In this document: positions 42,801-54,800 of the stretch, in pieces
Position numbering within the stretch: the stretch's first letter is position 1
Layout of the letters: each line of letters starts with the position of its first letter
Assembly: GCA_963576725.1 (NCBI GenBank)
Contig: OY755251.1
Coordinates: forward strand, 36,710,862-36,774,861
DNA: 64,000 nucleotides
Source: Azorinus chamasolen
Lineage: Eukaryota > Mollusca > Bivalvia > Cardiida > Solecurtidae
Direction of reading: 5' to 3'
Made by a program: the position numbers and the translations under genes
Notes under the pieces: model-generated
The model's database searches: none
Told to the model about the DNA's origin: nothing
The model's input: the letters and a program-made list of their open reading frames with translations, nothing else

Positions 42801-45800
42801 AGTTATATAAATTATGGCCCTGGGGTCAAAATTAACCCCGCCCCAGGGGTGGGCAGTTTTCAATAGAAACAAATAGTGAAATCTTTGAAAATCTTCTTCT
42901 CTGAAACTGGAAGTCTCTCAGCTTTCATATCTGGCACAGAGCATCATGTTCAGGTCCTCTACAAAAGTTATATAAATTATGGCCCTGGGGTCAAAATTGG
43001 CCCGCCCCAGGGGTTGGGCAGTTTTCAATAGAAACAAATAGTGAAATCTTTGAAAATCTTCTTCTCTGTAACTGGAAGGCTCTCAGCTTTCATATCTGGC
43101 ACATAGCATCATGTTCAGGTCCTCTGCAAAAGTTATATAAATTATGGCCCTGGGGTCAAAATTGGCCCCGCCCCAGGGATTGGGCAGTTTTCAATAGAAA
43201 AAAATAGTGAAATCTTTGAAAATCTTCTTCTCTAAAACTGGAAGGCTCTCAGCTTTCATATTTTGCACATAGCATCTTGTTTAGGTCCTCTACAAAAGTT
43301 ATATAAATTATGGCCCTGGGGTCAAAATTAACCCCGCCCCAGGGGTGGGCAGTTTTCAATAGAAACAAATAATGAAATCTTTGAAAATCTTCTTCTCTGA
43401 AACTGGAAGGATCTCAACTTTCATATTTGGCACAGAGAATCATGTTCAGGTCCTCTACAAAAGTTATATAAATTATGGCCCTGGGATCAAAATTGGCCCC
43501 GCCCCAGGGGTTGGGCAGTTTTCAATAGAAACAAATAGTGAAATCTTTGAAAATCTTCTCCTCTTAAACTGGAAGGCTCTCAGCTTTCATATTTGGCACA
43601 GAGCATCATGTTCAGGTCCTCTACAAAAGTGATATAAATTATGGCCCTGGGGTCAAAATTGGCCCCGCCCCAGGCAGGGGTTGGGCAGTTTTCAATAGAA
43701 ACAAATAGTGGAATCTTTGAAAATCTTCTCCTCTGAAACTGGAAGGCTCTCAGCTTTCATATTTGGCACAGAGCATCATGTTCAGGTCCGCTACAAAAGT
43801 TTTATAAATTATGGCCCTGGGGTCAAAATTGGCCCCGCCCCAGGGGTAGCCAGTTTTCAATAGAAACATATAGTGAAAACTTTGAATATCTTCTCCTCTG
43901 ATTGTCTGGTGAGCGCTTCAGGGCCATTCTGGCCCTCTTGTTAAGTATACACAGAGCTACAGATAAAGGTGCGTACCCAAATACCAAAACCGTCATTTCT
44001 CCACCAAACCCTATACTGTGATCACTCTTTAGAATCGTCTCGAAGAGACGATTCTAAAGAGTGATCACAGTGAGTGTAAGGTTTGGAGGAGAAATAAAGG
44101 AACTATTTTTGAAAATTTCTAAACTTACGCATCTTATCTGGACCTCAGATACTGTAATTCTACTGTATTCTATGTCATATCAATTATGCCTACTGTAATT
44201 TGATGCTAATTCCTCATAATATTTAGCAAGACAAATATAAGCTCCTTAGGGAGCAGTTTGATGAGGTATACTGTACTTTCTACTCAGTTACTTTCATTCA
44301 ATCACCAGATTGCAGCAATATTCAACTATTCAAGCCAGTGGAAATGGGAGATTTGATGTCTTAATGTTGAGGGTAATTGGTTTTTAAAAGTTCTGATATT
44401 TAATCATTTACCCCATAAATACGCCTTTCTACATAATAAAAAATTATTTACAAAAAGAGAAGACCCAGATCAGAAGGATTGTAGGAGCCGTCTGATCAGG
44501 GTCTGCTCAGTTTGCCTATGGAATAAATATAGGTCCATTTTTAGCTCACCTGGCACAAAGTGCCAAGGTGAGCTATTGGGATGATCCTATGTCCGGCGTC
44601 CGTCGTCGTGCGTATGTGCGTCGTGCGTACGTGCGGGCGTCAACAATTTACTTAAACATCTTCTTCTCTGGAACTACAAAGCCAAGAGCTTTGATATTTG
44701 GTATGTAGTATGATGTAATGGTCCTCTACAAAGATTGTTCAAATTATGTCCCCCGGGCCAAAAATGGCCCCGCCCCAGGGCTTATCAGTTTTTCATAGGA
44801 AAATCTTTAAAAATCTTCTTCTCTGAAACTGTAAGGCATAGACCTTTGATATTTGGTATGTAGCATCATCTAATGGTCCTCTACTAAGATTGTTCAAATT
44901 ATTACCCCTGGGCCAAAAATGGCCCCGCCCCGGGGCTTATCAGTTTTTCATAGGAAAATCTTTAAAAATCTTCTTCTCTGAAACTGTCAGGCATAGACCT
45001 TTGGTATTTGGTATGTAGCATCATCTAATGGTCCTCTACTAAGATTGTTCAAATTATGACCCCTGGGCAAAAAATGGCCCCGCCCCGGGGCTTATCAGTT
45101 TTTCATAGGAAAATCTTTAAAAATCTTCTTCTCTGAAACTGTAAGGCATAGACCTTTGATATTTGGTATGTAGCATGATCTAATGGTCATCTACTAAGAT
45201 TGTTCAAATTATGACCCCTGGGCCAAAAATGGCCCCGCCCCGGGGCTTATCAGTTTTTCATAGGAAAGTCTTTAAAAATCTTCTTCTCTGAAAATGTAAG
45301 GCATAGACCTTTGGTATTTGGTATGTAGCATGATCTAATGGTCATCTACTAAGATTGTTCAAATTATGACCCCTGGGCAAAAAATGGCCCCGCCCCGGGG
45401 CTTATCAGTTTTTCATAGGAAAGTCTTTAAAAATCTTCTTCTCTGAAAATGTAAGGCATAGACCTTTGGTATTTGGTATGTAGCATGATCTAATGGTCCT
45501 CTACTAAGATTGTTCAAATTATGACCCCCAGGACAAAAATGGCCCCGCCCCGGGTCTTATCAGTTTTTCATAGGAAAATCTTTAAAAATCTTCTTCTCTG
45601 AAACTGTAAGGCATAGACCTTTGATATTTGGTATGTAGCATCATCTAATGGTCCTCTACTAAGATTGTTCAAATTATGACCCCTGGGCCCAAAATGGCCC
45701 CACCCCGGGGCTTATCAGTTTTTTAGCTCACCAGAGCACAAAGTGCTCAGGGTGAGCTTTTGTGATCGCCTGATGTCCGTCGTCCGTCGTCGTCCGTCGT

Positions 45801-48800
45801 CCGTCGTCCCGCGTCAACAATTTGAACCTTTAAAAATCTTCTCCTCTGAATCTACAGGGTTCTCAGCTTTCATCTTTGGTACATAGCATCACCTATAGGT
45901 CCTCTACAAAAGTTATATAAATAATGCCCCTGGGGTCAAAATTGGCCCCGCCCCAGGGGTTGAAAGTTTTCAATAGAAACATATACTAAAACTTTGAAAA
46001 TCTTCTCCTCTGAAACTGAAAGGCTCTCAGCTTTCATATTTGGCACATAGCATCATGTTCAGGTCCTCTACAAAAGTTATATAAATTATGACCCTGGGGT
46101 CAAAATTGGCCCCGCCCCAGGGGTGGGAAGTTTTCAATAGAAACAAATAGTGAAATCTTTGAAAATCTTCTCCTCTGAAACTGAAAGGCTCTCAGCTTTC
46201 ATATTTGGCACAGAGCATCATGATCAGGTCCTCTACAAAAGTTATATAAATTATGGCCCTAGGGTCAAAATTGGCCCCGCCCCAGGGGTGGCCAGTTTTC
46301 AATGGAAACAAATAGTGAAATCTTTGAAAATCTTCTCCTCTGAAACTGGAAGGCTCTCAGCTTGCATATTTGGCACAGATCATCATGTTCAAGTCCTCTA
46401 CAAAAGTTATATTAATTTTGACCCTGGGTTCAAAATTGGCCCCGCCCCAGGGGTGGGTAGTTTTCAGAATAGAAACATATAGTGAAATCTTTGAAAATCT
46501 TCTCCTCTGAAACTGAAAGGCTCTCATCTTTCATATTTGGCACAGAGCATCATGTTCAGGTCCTCTACAAAAGTTATATAAATTATGGCCCTGGGGTCAA
46601 AATTGGCCCCGCCCAAGGGGTGGGCTGTTTTCAATGGAAACAAATAGTGAAATCTTTGAAAATCTTCTCCTCTGAAACTGGAAGGCTCTCAGCTTGCATA
46701 TTTGGCACATAGCATCATGTTTAGGTCCTCTACAAAAGTTATATAAATTATGGCCCTGGGGTTCAAATTGGCCCCGCCCCAGGGGTGAGAAGTTTTCAAT
46801 AGAAACATATAGTGAAATCTTTGAAAATCTTCTCCTCTGAAACTGGAAAGCGCTCAGCTTTCATATTTGGCACAGAGCATCATGTTCAGGTCCTCTACAA
46901 AAGTTATATAAATTATGGCCCTGGGGTCAAAATTGGCCCCGCCCCAGGGGTGGGTAGTTTTCAGTAGAAACATATAGAGAAAACTTTGAAAATCTTCTCC
47001 TCTGAAACTGAAAGGTTCTCAGCTTTCATATTTGGCTCATAGCATCATGTTCAAGTCCTCTACAAAAGTTATATAAATTATGTCCCTGGGGTCAAAATTG
47101 GCCCGCCCCAGGGCCGGCTAGTTTTCTATAAAAGCATATAGTGAAAACTTTGAAAATCTTCTCCTCTGATTGTCTGGTGAGCGCTTCAGGGCCATTCTGG
47201 CCCTCTTGTCATAGGAAAATCTTTAAAAATCTTCTTCTCTGAAACTGTAAGGCATAGACCTTTGGTATTTGGTATGTAGCATGATCTAATAGTCCTCTAC
47301 TAAGATTGTTCAAATTATGATCCCTGTGCCAAAAATGGCCCCACCCTGGGGCTTATCAGTTTTTCATAGGAAAATCTTTAAAAATCTTCTTCTCTGAAAA
47401 TGTAAGGAATAGACCTTTAGTATTTGGTATGTAGCATCATCTAATGGTTTTCTACCAAGATTATTCAAATGATTACCCCTGTGTCAAAAATGGCCCCGCC
47501 CTGGGGCTTATCGGTTTTTCATAGGAAAAGCTTTAAGAATCTTCTTCTCCAAAACTGTAAGGCAGAGACCTTTAATATTTGGTATGTAGCGCTATCTAAT
47601 AGTTTTCTACCAAGATTGTTCAAATTATGTCCCCTGGGTTGAAAATGGTCCCGCCCAGGGGCATATCAGTTTTTCATAGGAAAGTTTTAAAAAATCTTCT
47701 TCTCTTAAAAATCTTTAAAAGTCTTCTCTGAACTTGTAAGGCATAGACCTTAGATATTTGGTATGTTGCATTATCTAATAGTCCTCTACCAAGATTTTCA
47801 AATTATGAACCCCGGATCAAAAATGACCCCGCCCTGGGGCTTAACAGTTTTTTAAAATATCTTTTCCTCCAAATCTGTAAGGTCTAGACTCTTTATGTTT
47901 AGTATGTAGCATCATCTAATGGTTTTCTACCAAGATTTTTCAAATTATGTAATCTGTCATTAAAATCATTAATCTGTTATGAACAGGTGAGCGATTAAGG
48001 GCCATCATGGCCCTCTTGTATAGATTTGCAATTGGCAAAACATTTCTGTGTTAATGAGTTATTTTAATATTTCATCCAAATAATTATCATAATGACATTA
48101 TTCCTTACATGAATTTTCATGGAGTAAAGGATTATGGAAACTGGATGTCTTGATATACAGTTGAGCTTCGATAGCTCAAACTCCAAGGGACTATGCAAAT
48201 TAGTTCTAGATAACAGAAGTTTGAGTTATCCAATTTCTAATCTGGACAATTTCTCGAGTTGACAGCTTTATGCGGGTGTAAAGTAATGCTGAAAGCTCCT
48301 GCTGCAGGAGCTTTCAGCATTACTTTACACCTGCATTAAGCTGTCACATGTGTTTCTAGATATCCATAGTGATGCATTTAAGAGCAATTATGCATTGTAA
48401 GTTTTGGAAGGACCGAACTATTAGTTCAAGTTATCCCAAAGTTCGAGTTATCTTAGTTCGAGATATGGAAGTTCGACTGTATATGGTAATTATGGTATTT
48501 ACAACTGATATTTAAGGAAACAAAAGGAGCTTGAAGAGAAACTTATTGAGGAAGAGGTGGCTAGACGAGTTGAGGAGCTCGTTGCCAAACGTGTTGAGGA
48601 GGAGCTTGAGAAGCGTAAGGATGAGATTGAGGAGGAGGTTAAACGCCGTGTTGAGGAGGCCAAACAGATCATGGAGAAACAGATGTTACAAGAGCTAGAG
48701 CACCAACGAGCAGCTGAGGTGGAGGCGCAGAAAAGGAAGGAGGTAATAGAGTGTTTCTAGTTGGAAAGTATTACTGAACTGAATCTAAGACTACTAAGCC

Positions 48801-51800
48801 ACCTTAATTTAGTCACTGCAGTGACTGGGCCTAGGGGCTTTGTAATTTGTCTCTTTTACTAAGTTGTAGCTCCTTGTCTGTTCAGAAATGATGACTTGGG
48901 GCAAACCAGTAGTGAAAGAGGCAAGAATTAATTCTTCGTGCATGTTTGGCATTTACAGAGAAACAGAGAAGGTGCCTATTCAAGTACTAACAATGTAATT
49001 TCTCCACTAATCCTTATATTGTGACCACACAGTAGACTCATCTCTTTTGAGATGAGTCTACTGTGTGGTCACAACATAGGGTTTGGTGGAGAAATAATAG
49101 AGCTATTCTTGAAAATGTTTTTTAATTTATGCATCTTATCTGGAACTCTGGTTTATCTTAAATATTTCACCAGCGATAGATTAATCAGTAGATAGTGTTT
49201 TTTATCCCTTTTGTTTTTGATTTACGTAGATAATTGAAAATCAGATTTCCAAAAAGTAACATACAGCAGGAAGAGAAATAATGTAAAGGAGTGTATTTTT
49301 GCTTTCATTCATATAAAAGAATTAAGATTATTCGCAATGCCAGGCATTCATGAAAGCTGATTACATGTTCATGGAAGGCAACAGTATCCTACATGATTTA
49401 AGTTTGGGCCTACTATAGCAGACACTCCAAAGTTCAGCTACTGAAACAAGATAATAATGAAAGATTGAAATGTCAGATCTTTATAAATAAACATGTGATA
49501 TGTAGTGTTTTCTTTAACCTTATTAGAAATGCTCGTAATTCCATTTTGAACAAAGTAGACCCAGATCAGATGGCTCCTGAAGGAGGTTTCTGATCAGGTT
49601 CTGCTCTAATATAGATCTGATGCTACAATGGGTTGTATGGCTGAAGTGTAATCAAATTATTAATTGTCATTATTTCTTACGTAAATGGTCATATGGTGAA
49701 AGTTTAAAGGCAAATAGAATTGAGGATAGAAAGAAAACAGTAGATGTCGTGAGATCTTGAGGGCATGTCAATTATGTCTTTTGGAAAAGTTTTTTCTCCG
49801 ATTTTACACAATGAAAATCTTATTTAAACATATGCCTTTTATGAATATGTGCCAGAAAAACGTGTTTTGGGAAAGAGGTTTCTTTCTTTTAGAATTGATA
49901 ACACTTGAGAAATCTAATTTCTATTAATTGAAGAAACGTTTAGGTTTATAAACAAGTACTTATTTGTAACTGATATTTGGAGCAAATATGTATGAATTTC
50001 TGAGAAACCCAATCTTCCCCAGGACATGGAATACTGAATGTTGATATGCTGTTTAACTGAGAACAGTACAGATCTGTATATCCTTCAGTGTGTGTTAGAT
50101 AAGGCAATGACAGAGAGCAAAGTTATTAAGCTTTAAATCAACTCTCTTTTAGGATTACAAAAATATGTCGGAGCTACAGATGACGCTGCGTAATCAAATA
50201 CTTAAATCAGCATTTCTCCATCAAACCCTATAATGTGACCACTCTTTAGAATCTTCTCTTTGAGACGATTCTAAAGAGTGGTCACAGTATAGGGTTTAGT
50301 GGGGAAATAAAGAAGTTATGCTTGAAAATGTTTAAATTTACGCATCTTATCTGGAGCTCCGATATGTTCTTCAAGATCTACATGTATCAAGGAAAGACAA
50401 AATCTCATTTGAAATCTGTAACGGGTGACTGATGAAGAAGTCACTTTGACATTTCAACATTGAATATTAGCAGATGGTAATGCTTATGATGAGTTTGCTC
50501 TTTGGTCAAGGAAAGGAAACCAGAGCTATAGATGGGAGGCACGCTTAACCCTTTACTCCTTACAGTCATAATAAATCATGATATCATCAATATTAATTAA
50601 TTTTGAATTGCTAGTGAATAAAAGGAGTTTGGCCATGGCAGAATCAGAGCTATATTATTCCATAAGCAAACAAAGTAGACACAGATCAGACGGCTCCTAC
50701 AGGAGCCGTCTGATCAGCGTCTACTCTGTTTGCAAAGGTGTAGAAAGGTTTATTTATGGAGTAAAGGGTTAGCTATATAAATCTCTTATTTCTCAGCTTA
50801 AGCCTATGTTGCTGGCGGAATTCAAATGAGTACCAGCAAGATAGTGTTTGGCCATGAAATGCAGAAAATATTTTATCTGGACATCTCTAAATACTTCCCT
50901 TATCTACAGCTTGTAGGAAACCCTGTCTTTCAGTGTAAGATAGTTGAATGCAAGAGGATTTGGTTTCAATTTATTTTATTATCAACATTCTTATACTCAC
51001 CAGCAAGATTGGTCAAGTATCCTTCAACCTTACCACCCTGTAGATCTTGTAATCAACATTTTAAACAAAACTTTTCGATCTGTATCAAAAAGAAAGTTTT
51101 AAGAATTTCTTACTGAATTATATAGGCATGAAATTGTATCTTCTCTAATTTCATCTTTTGATTCTATTATTGGTGCAAAACAGGGCATGAAGTTTGCCAG
51201 TAGGGAAAATCTGTATTAACACTTTCCTTTTTTCAACAGATGATACTTGGCTCTTTACTCCATAGTTATTTCTATTAATGCCATTGCAAACAGAGTAGAC
51301 CCAGATCAGACAGCTCCTGTAAGAGCTGTCAGATCAGTGTCTGATCTGTTTGCTTATGGAATAGTATAGATAAGATGTTACAGTTTTCTGCCATTGCAAA
51401 TGTTCCTGTGTTCATTTGCCAATGTAAATATTAACCCTTTCCTCCATAAATACGCCTTTCTACGCCTCTGTAAACGTTACTTTTTGAAACCTTTGTGATA
51501 AATAGAGCATTTGCTCCTTGAGCAAATGCTCTATTTATCACAATGGTTTCAGAACTACAAAATTCTAAAAAAATCCTTTTCTCTAGTTAATACTCTTTTT
51601 TGGTAGATTTATTCAATGTTGGGTCCAAAAATAGCCTATGAGGGAATGGGTCAAGCTAATCAATATCTGTACATACATTATCATGGAGTAAAGTGTTAAC
51701 ACTTTCCTTTTTTTCGACAGATGATATTTAAGTTGGTGTGTTCACTGTCTTTTTATTGTGCCTTTAATTCCCTCAGCATGGCTCTTTCCAATGTTGAAAC

Positions 51801-54800
51801 TGTTTCATTTTTGTTTCACCAGTGATGGAAGGAGATGAATTGGTTGTTTGTTAGCCATTCTCTTTCTATAGGGCCTGCTGACAAGCAACATAATTATATT
51901 CTTTGAACATTTGTAACTTTATATAAAGGGGATTGATTTCTTTTGGAAAAACATTCAGTGATGTTAATTTTAGGAAACTATGTGAGATTAATGAGAATTC
52001 AAAGAGAACTGTTTCAAAATTTACAAACATTTAAGCAAGTAGTGCAATAGATCACTCGTCCTGCTGACATACAATAACACCTTTGTATAGTGACAGCAGA
52101 GATAAACCTTTTTTTTTTAAAAAAAAGCATGTGACTGCTTATTGCAGAATGAAAATAGTGCAGAAAGCTCCATCTGCATTAAGCACCTACCTGTGAGGTC
52201 ATTGCAGAGAGGTTTTACTGTACTTTTTTTAAATTAGATTTTTTAAATCACAGCTACAGTTAAACGCATATTACCATTTTCAGTGTATAATTGATCATTG
52301 TGTGCCCTAGATGGGTCTTAAGTTTAACCCTTTACTCTATGTATTCATGTCAGAAATCATGACTGAATATTAATAAAAAAAATAATGGCATGATGAACAG
52401 GGGCATTTTTACTATTTGCAAAAACTGTAGATTATTTCATTAGCAAACAGAGCAGTCCCTGATCAGACAACTCCTATAGGAGTCTTCTGATCTGGGTTTA
52501 ATCTGTTTGCAAAGGTGCCAAAAGGCATCTGTGTAGAGTAAAGGGTTAACGAGGCCTTTAGACTTTTATAACAGCAGTGAAAGGGGTTGTGGAGGGCAGC
52601 TTAATGCCCTGTTTGCAAGATCTTGCTGGTGTTCAACTGTTGACTAATTTCACAGCATATGAGATAAATATTTCTTGTTTTCAGCCGTCGACGTTAGTTT
52701 ACAATAGTCGAACATTTACTGTTTATCAGTTAACCATAGTTGTGAAAGGAAAAGTTGTGAAGTCTTCCAAATATATTGTAGGTTTCCTTCAATGACCTAA
52801 CAGAATTTACTATACAAGGAGTGTGTTGCAAGTATTCGGATTTTTTTGCCTGTAATTTATGGACAGAACATTTTTGCACTTTGGTTGCTTTAAACGGATG
52901 TTTGCATTTCATTCGTAATTGGGTGTGGGGTATGGGACTGACTTTCTAAGAACTTATTTACGGTAACTTTACCATATGTCTAGCTTACATATTTATGGAT
53001 GGAGAGTTTTAGCGAAGATTAGTCCCCAAGGGTGATGAAACTATGAGATCCTGGATAGGGAAAACCTTTGGCGTTTTGGTAGGTAAAAATGTTTTTGAAG
53101 AGATTTCTTACCCCAGAAGAAACAAAACTATGGCCCAACTAAAATTTCTAAATTAACAAGCATTGGCTTGTTCAGTGTTTTTGATTTTATTTTTCAAAGT
53201 TTTTGGGCCGAAATTTTCTTTTTCTTTTTGCCATGTTTCGAGGAAAATGCAGTATGCGGCAGTGGAGTAAGTATTACCTCTGTCATAAAGAGCTTTCATT
53301 ATTTAATGAAAACTCTTTACAGTTTTCTTTTTTTATGTGTCAACATCACATTTATGTCAAAGTATAGGAACCAACTGGCTCTGAATGATGGCCAGTTTAT
53401 TCAGACTCGTAATTTAACCCTTTACCTCATAGATATGCTTTTTAATGTGTTTTCTAACAGAGTAGACCCCAATCAGATGATTCCTGTAGGAGCAGTTTGA
53501 TAAGGAGCTGCTCTGTTTGCTTATGAAATAATACAAATCTGATTCTATTTTCAGAGCTCCAGATAAGATGCTTAAATTAAAACATTTTCAATAATAGCTT
53601 CTTTATTTCTCCACCAAACCCTATACTGTGACCACTCTTTAGAATCGTATAATCGAGATGATTCTAAGGAGTGGTCACAGTATAGGGTTCGGTGGAGAAA
53701 TGACGAGTTTAGTATTTTGGTACGCGCCTTTATCTGTAGCTAAAGCTGTATTTTCATGTCGTTATATGAATTAATACAAATAGTATTTGCGATGTCAGTT
53801 CTTACATGAATATTCATCAGGTAAAGGGTTAACTGTCTTTTACTTTAAGATTATGTTTGAAATATGTGCATTACTTGACCAAGCAAAAGCCGCCTAAGTT
53901 GAAGCATGTTTTAGGGATTGATATTGCGTACAATGTCATACAGACTCTTTAAACAAGGAAAGTGTGTTCATGAGTACTTTTTCAAATACTGACATGTTGC
54001 CATATATGCACAGTGCTTTTTGTGTACATGATATTGTAAGGGAAGCTTCATAAGAGACCAGGCTTTAACGTGTGTTTCAATAAGCTTAATATACATGTGA
54101 TTGACCCCGAATGACTTTGAACAAATATTTTGTAGGAGGAGGAGAGACAAAAGCGACTGGAGCTGGAAAAAATCATGGAGGAAAACAACAAAAAGATAGA
54201 AGAGGCTCAGCGAAAATTGGTAAGCTAAGTGTATGGTCTGACAGAATTAGGTGAAAATTGGTAAGCTAAGTGTATGGTCGGACAGAATTAGGTGAAAATT
54301 GGTAAGCTAAGTGTATGGTCGGACAGAATTAGTTGTGCTGTAGTAGCTCAGAACAATATCTGCTGCTACACTACAAATGTGTGATCAGGGTCAGGTCTAA
54401 TTGTCACAGTATCACAATCTGCTACCATTGCATAAAGATCTGTCTATGACAAGAAATCATTGCTCATGTGAGAACTTAATAAGCTTGTCGCTGTGAAAAG
54501 TAATGTGTTGTCGTGTTTGCATGTCCTTCTGTCCATGATGAGCTTCTCTGTGGTTTCAAAATTATCCCTCTACTACATAATAAGATTCGCAGCATTTCAG
54601 CGTCTGTCTACTCCATGATAAGTTCCAAAGTATTTCAGCGTCCCTCATCTCCATGTTAGATATTACAGTGTTTGAGCATTTTCTCCATGACAAGTTTCAC
54701 AGTTTTGTGTGTCCCACTTCTCCGTGACAAGTTTCACAGTGTTTGTGTGTCCCACTTCTCAGTGACAAGTTTCACAGTGTTTGTGTTCTCTTTTTCTCTG

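Larger units (their letters stand above)
48743..54135 (+). other. ARGLU1: ARGLU1 intron 3
   Basis: It holds several C, B and A MITEs listed separately. Stretches 49150-49540, 49730-50160, 50772-51215, 51700-52075 and 52620-53410 show nothing I recognise. Confidence 0.8.

Noticed and set aside
44227..44265. A possible 39-bp ARGLU1 cassette exon (AG before, GT after, length a multiple of three)
   Set aside because: The segment AGCTCCTTAGGGAGCAGTTTG is a decayed B-element hairpin core, the pyrimidine tract is poor, and the encoded residues have no counterpart in ARGLU1 proteins.
43372..46712. Open frames of 76-110 codons with [18 protein letters not shown] repeats
   Set aside because: They are translations of the 165-bp G monomers and are interrupted at random; the termini of these elements show them to be non-coding.
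42278..48018. G elements as Helitrons of the classical type
   Set aside because: The 3' ends are CTCTTG rather than CTRR and the 5' ends are not TC; the T-run insertion and double terminal hairpins fit Helentron-like elements better.
50826..51116. A 96-codon frame inside ARGLU1 intron 3
   Set aside because: No recognisable domain, ordinary AT-rich composition, and no splice or promoter evidence.
39841..54228. Stop codons directly after every ARGLU1 donor, suggesting designed intron-retention control
   Set aside because: Phase-2 donors of the GTAAG or GTAGG type always create TAA or TAG, so two of the four cases follow from the splice consensus alone; the others are within chance.
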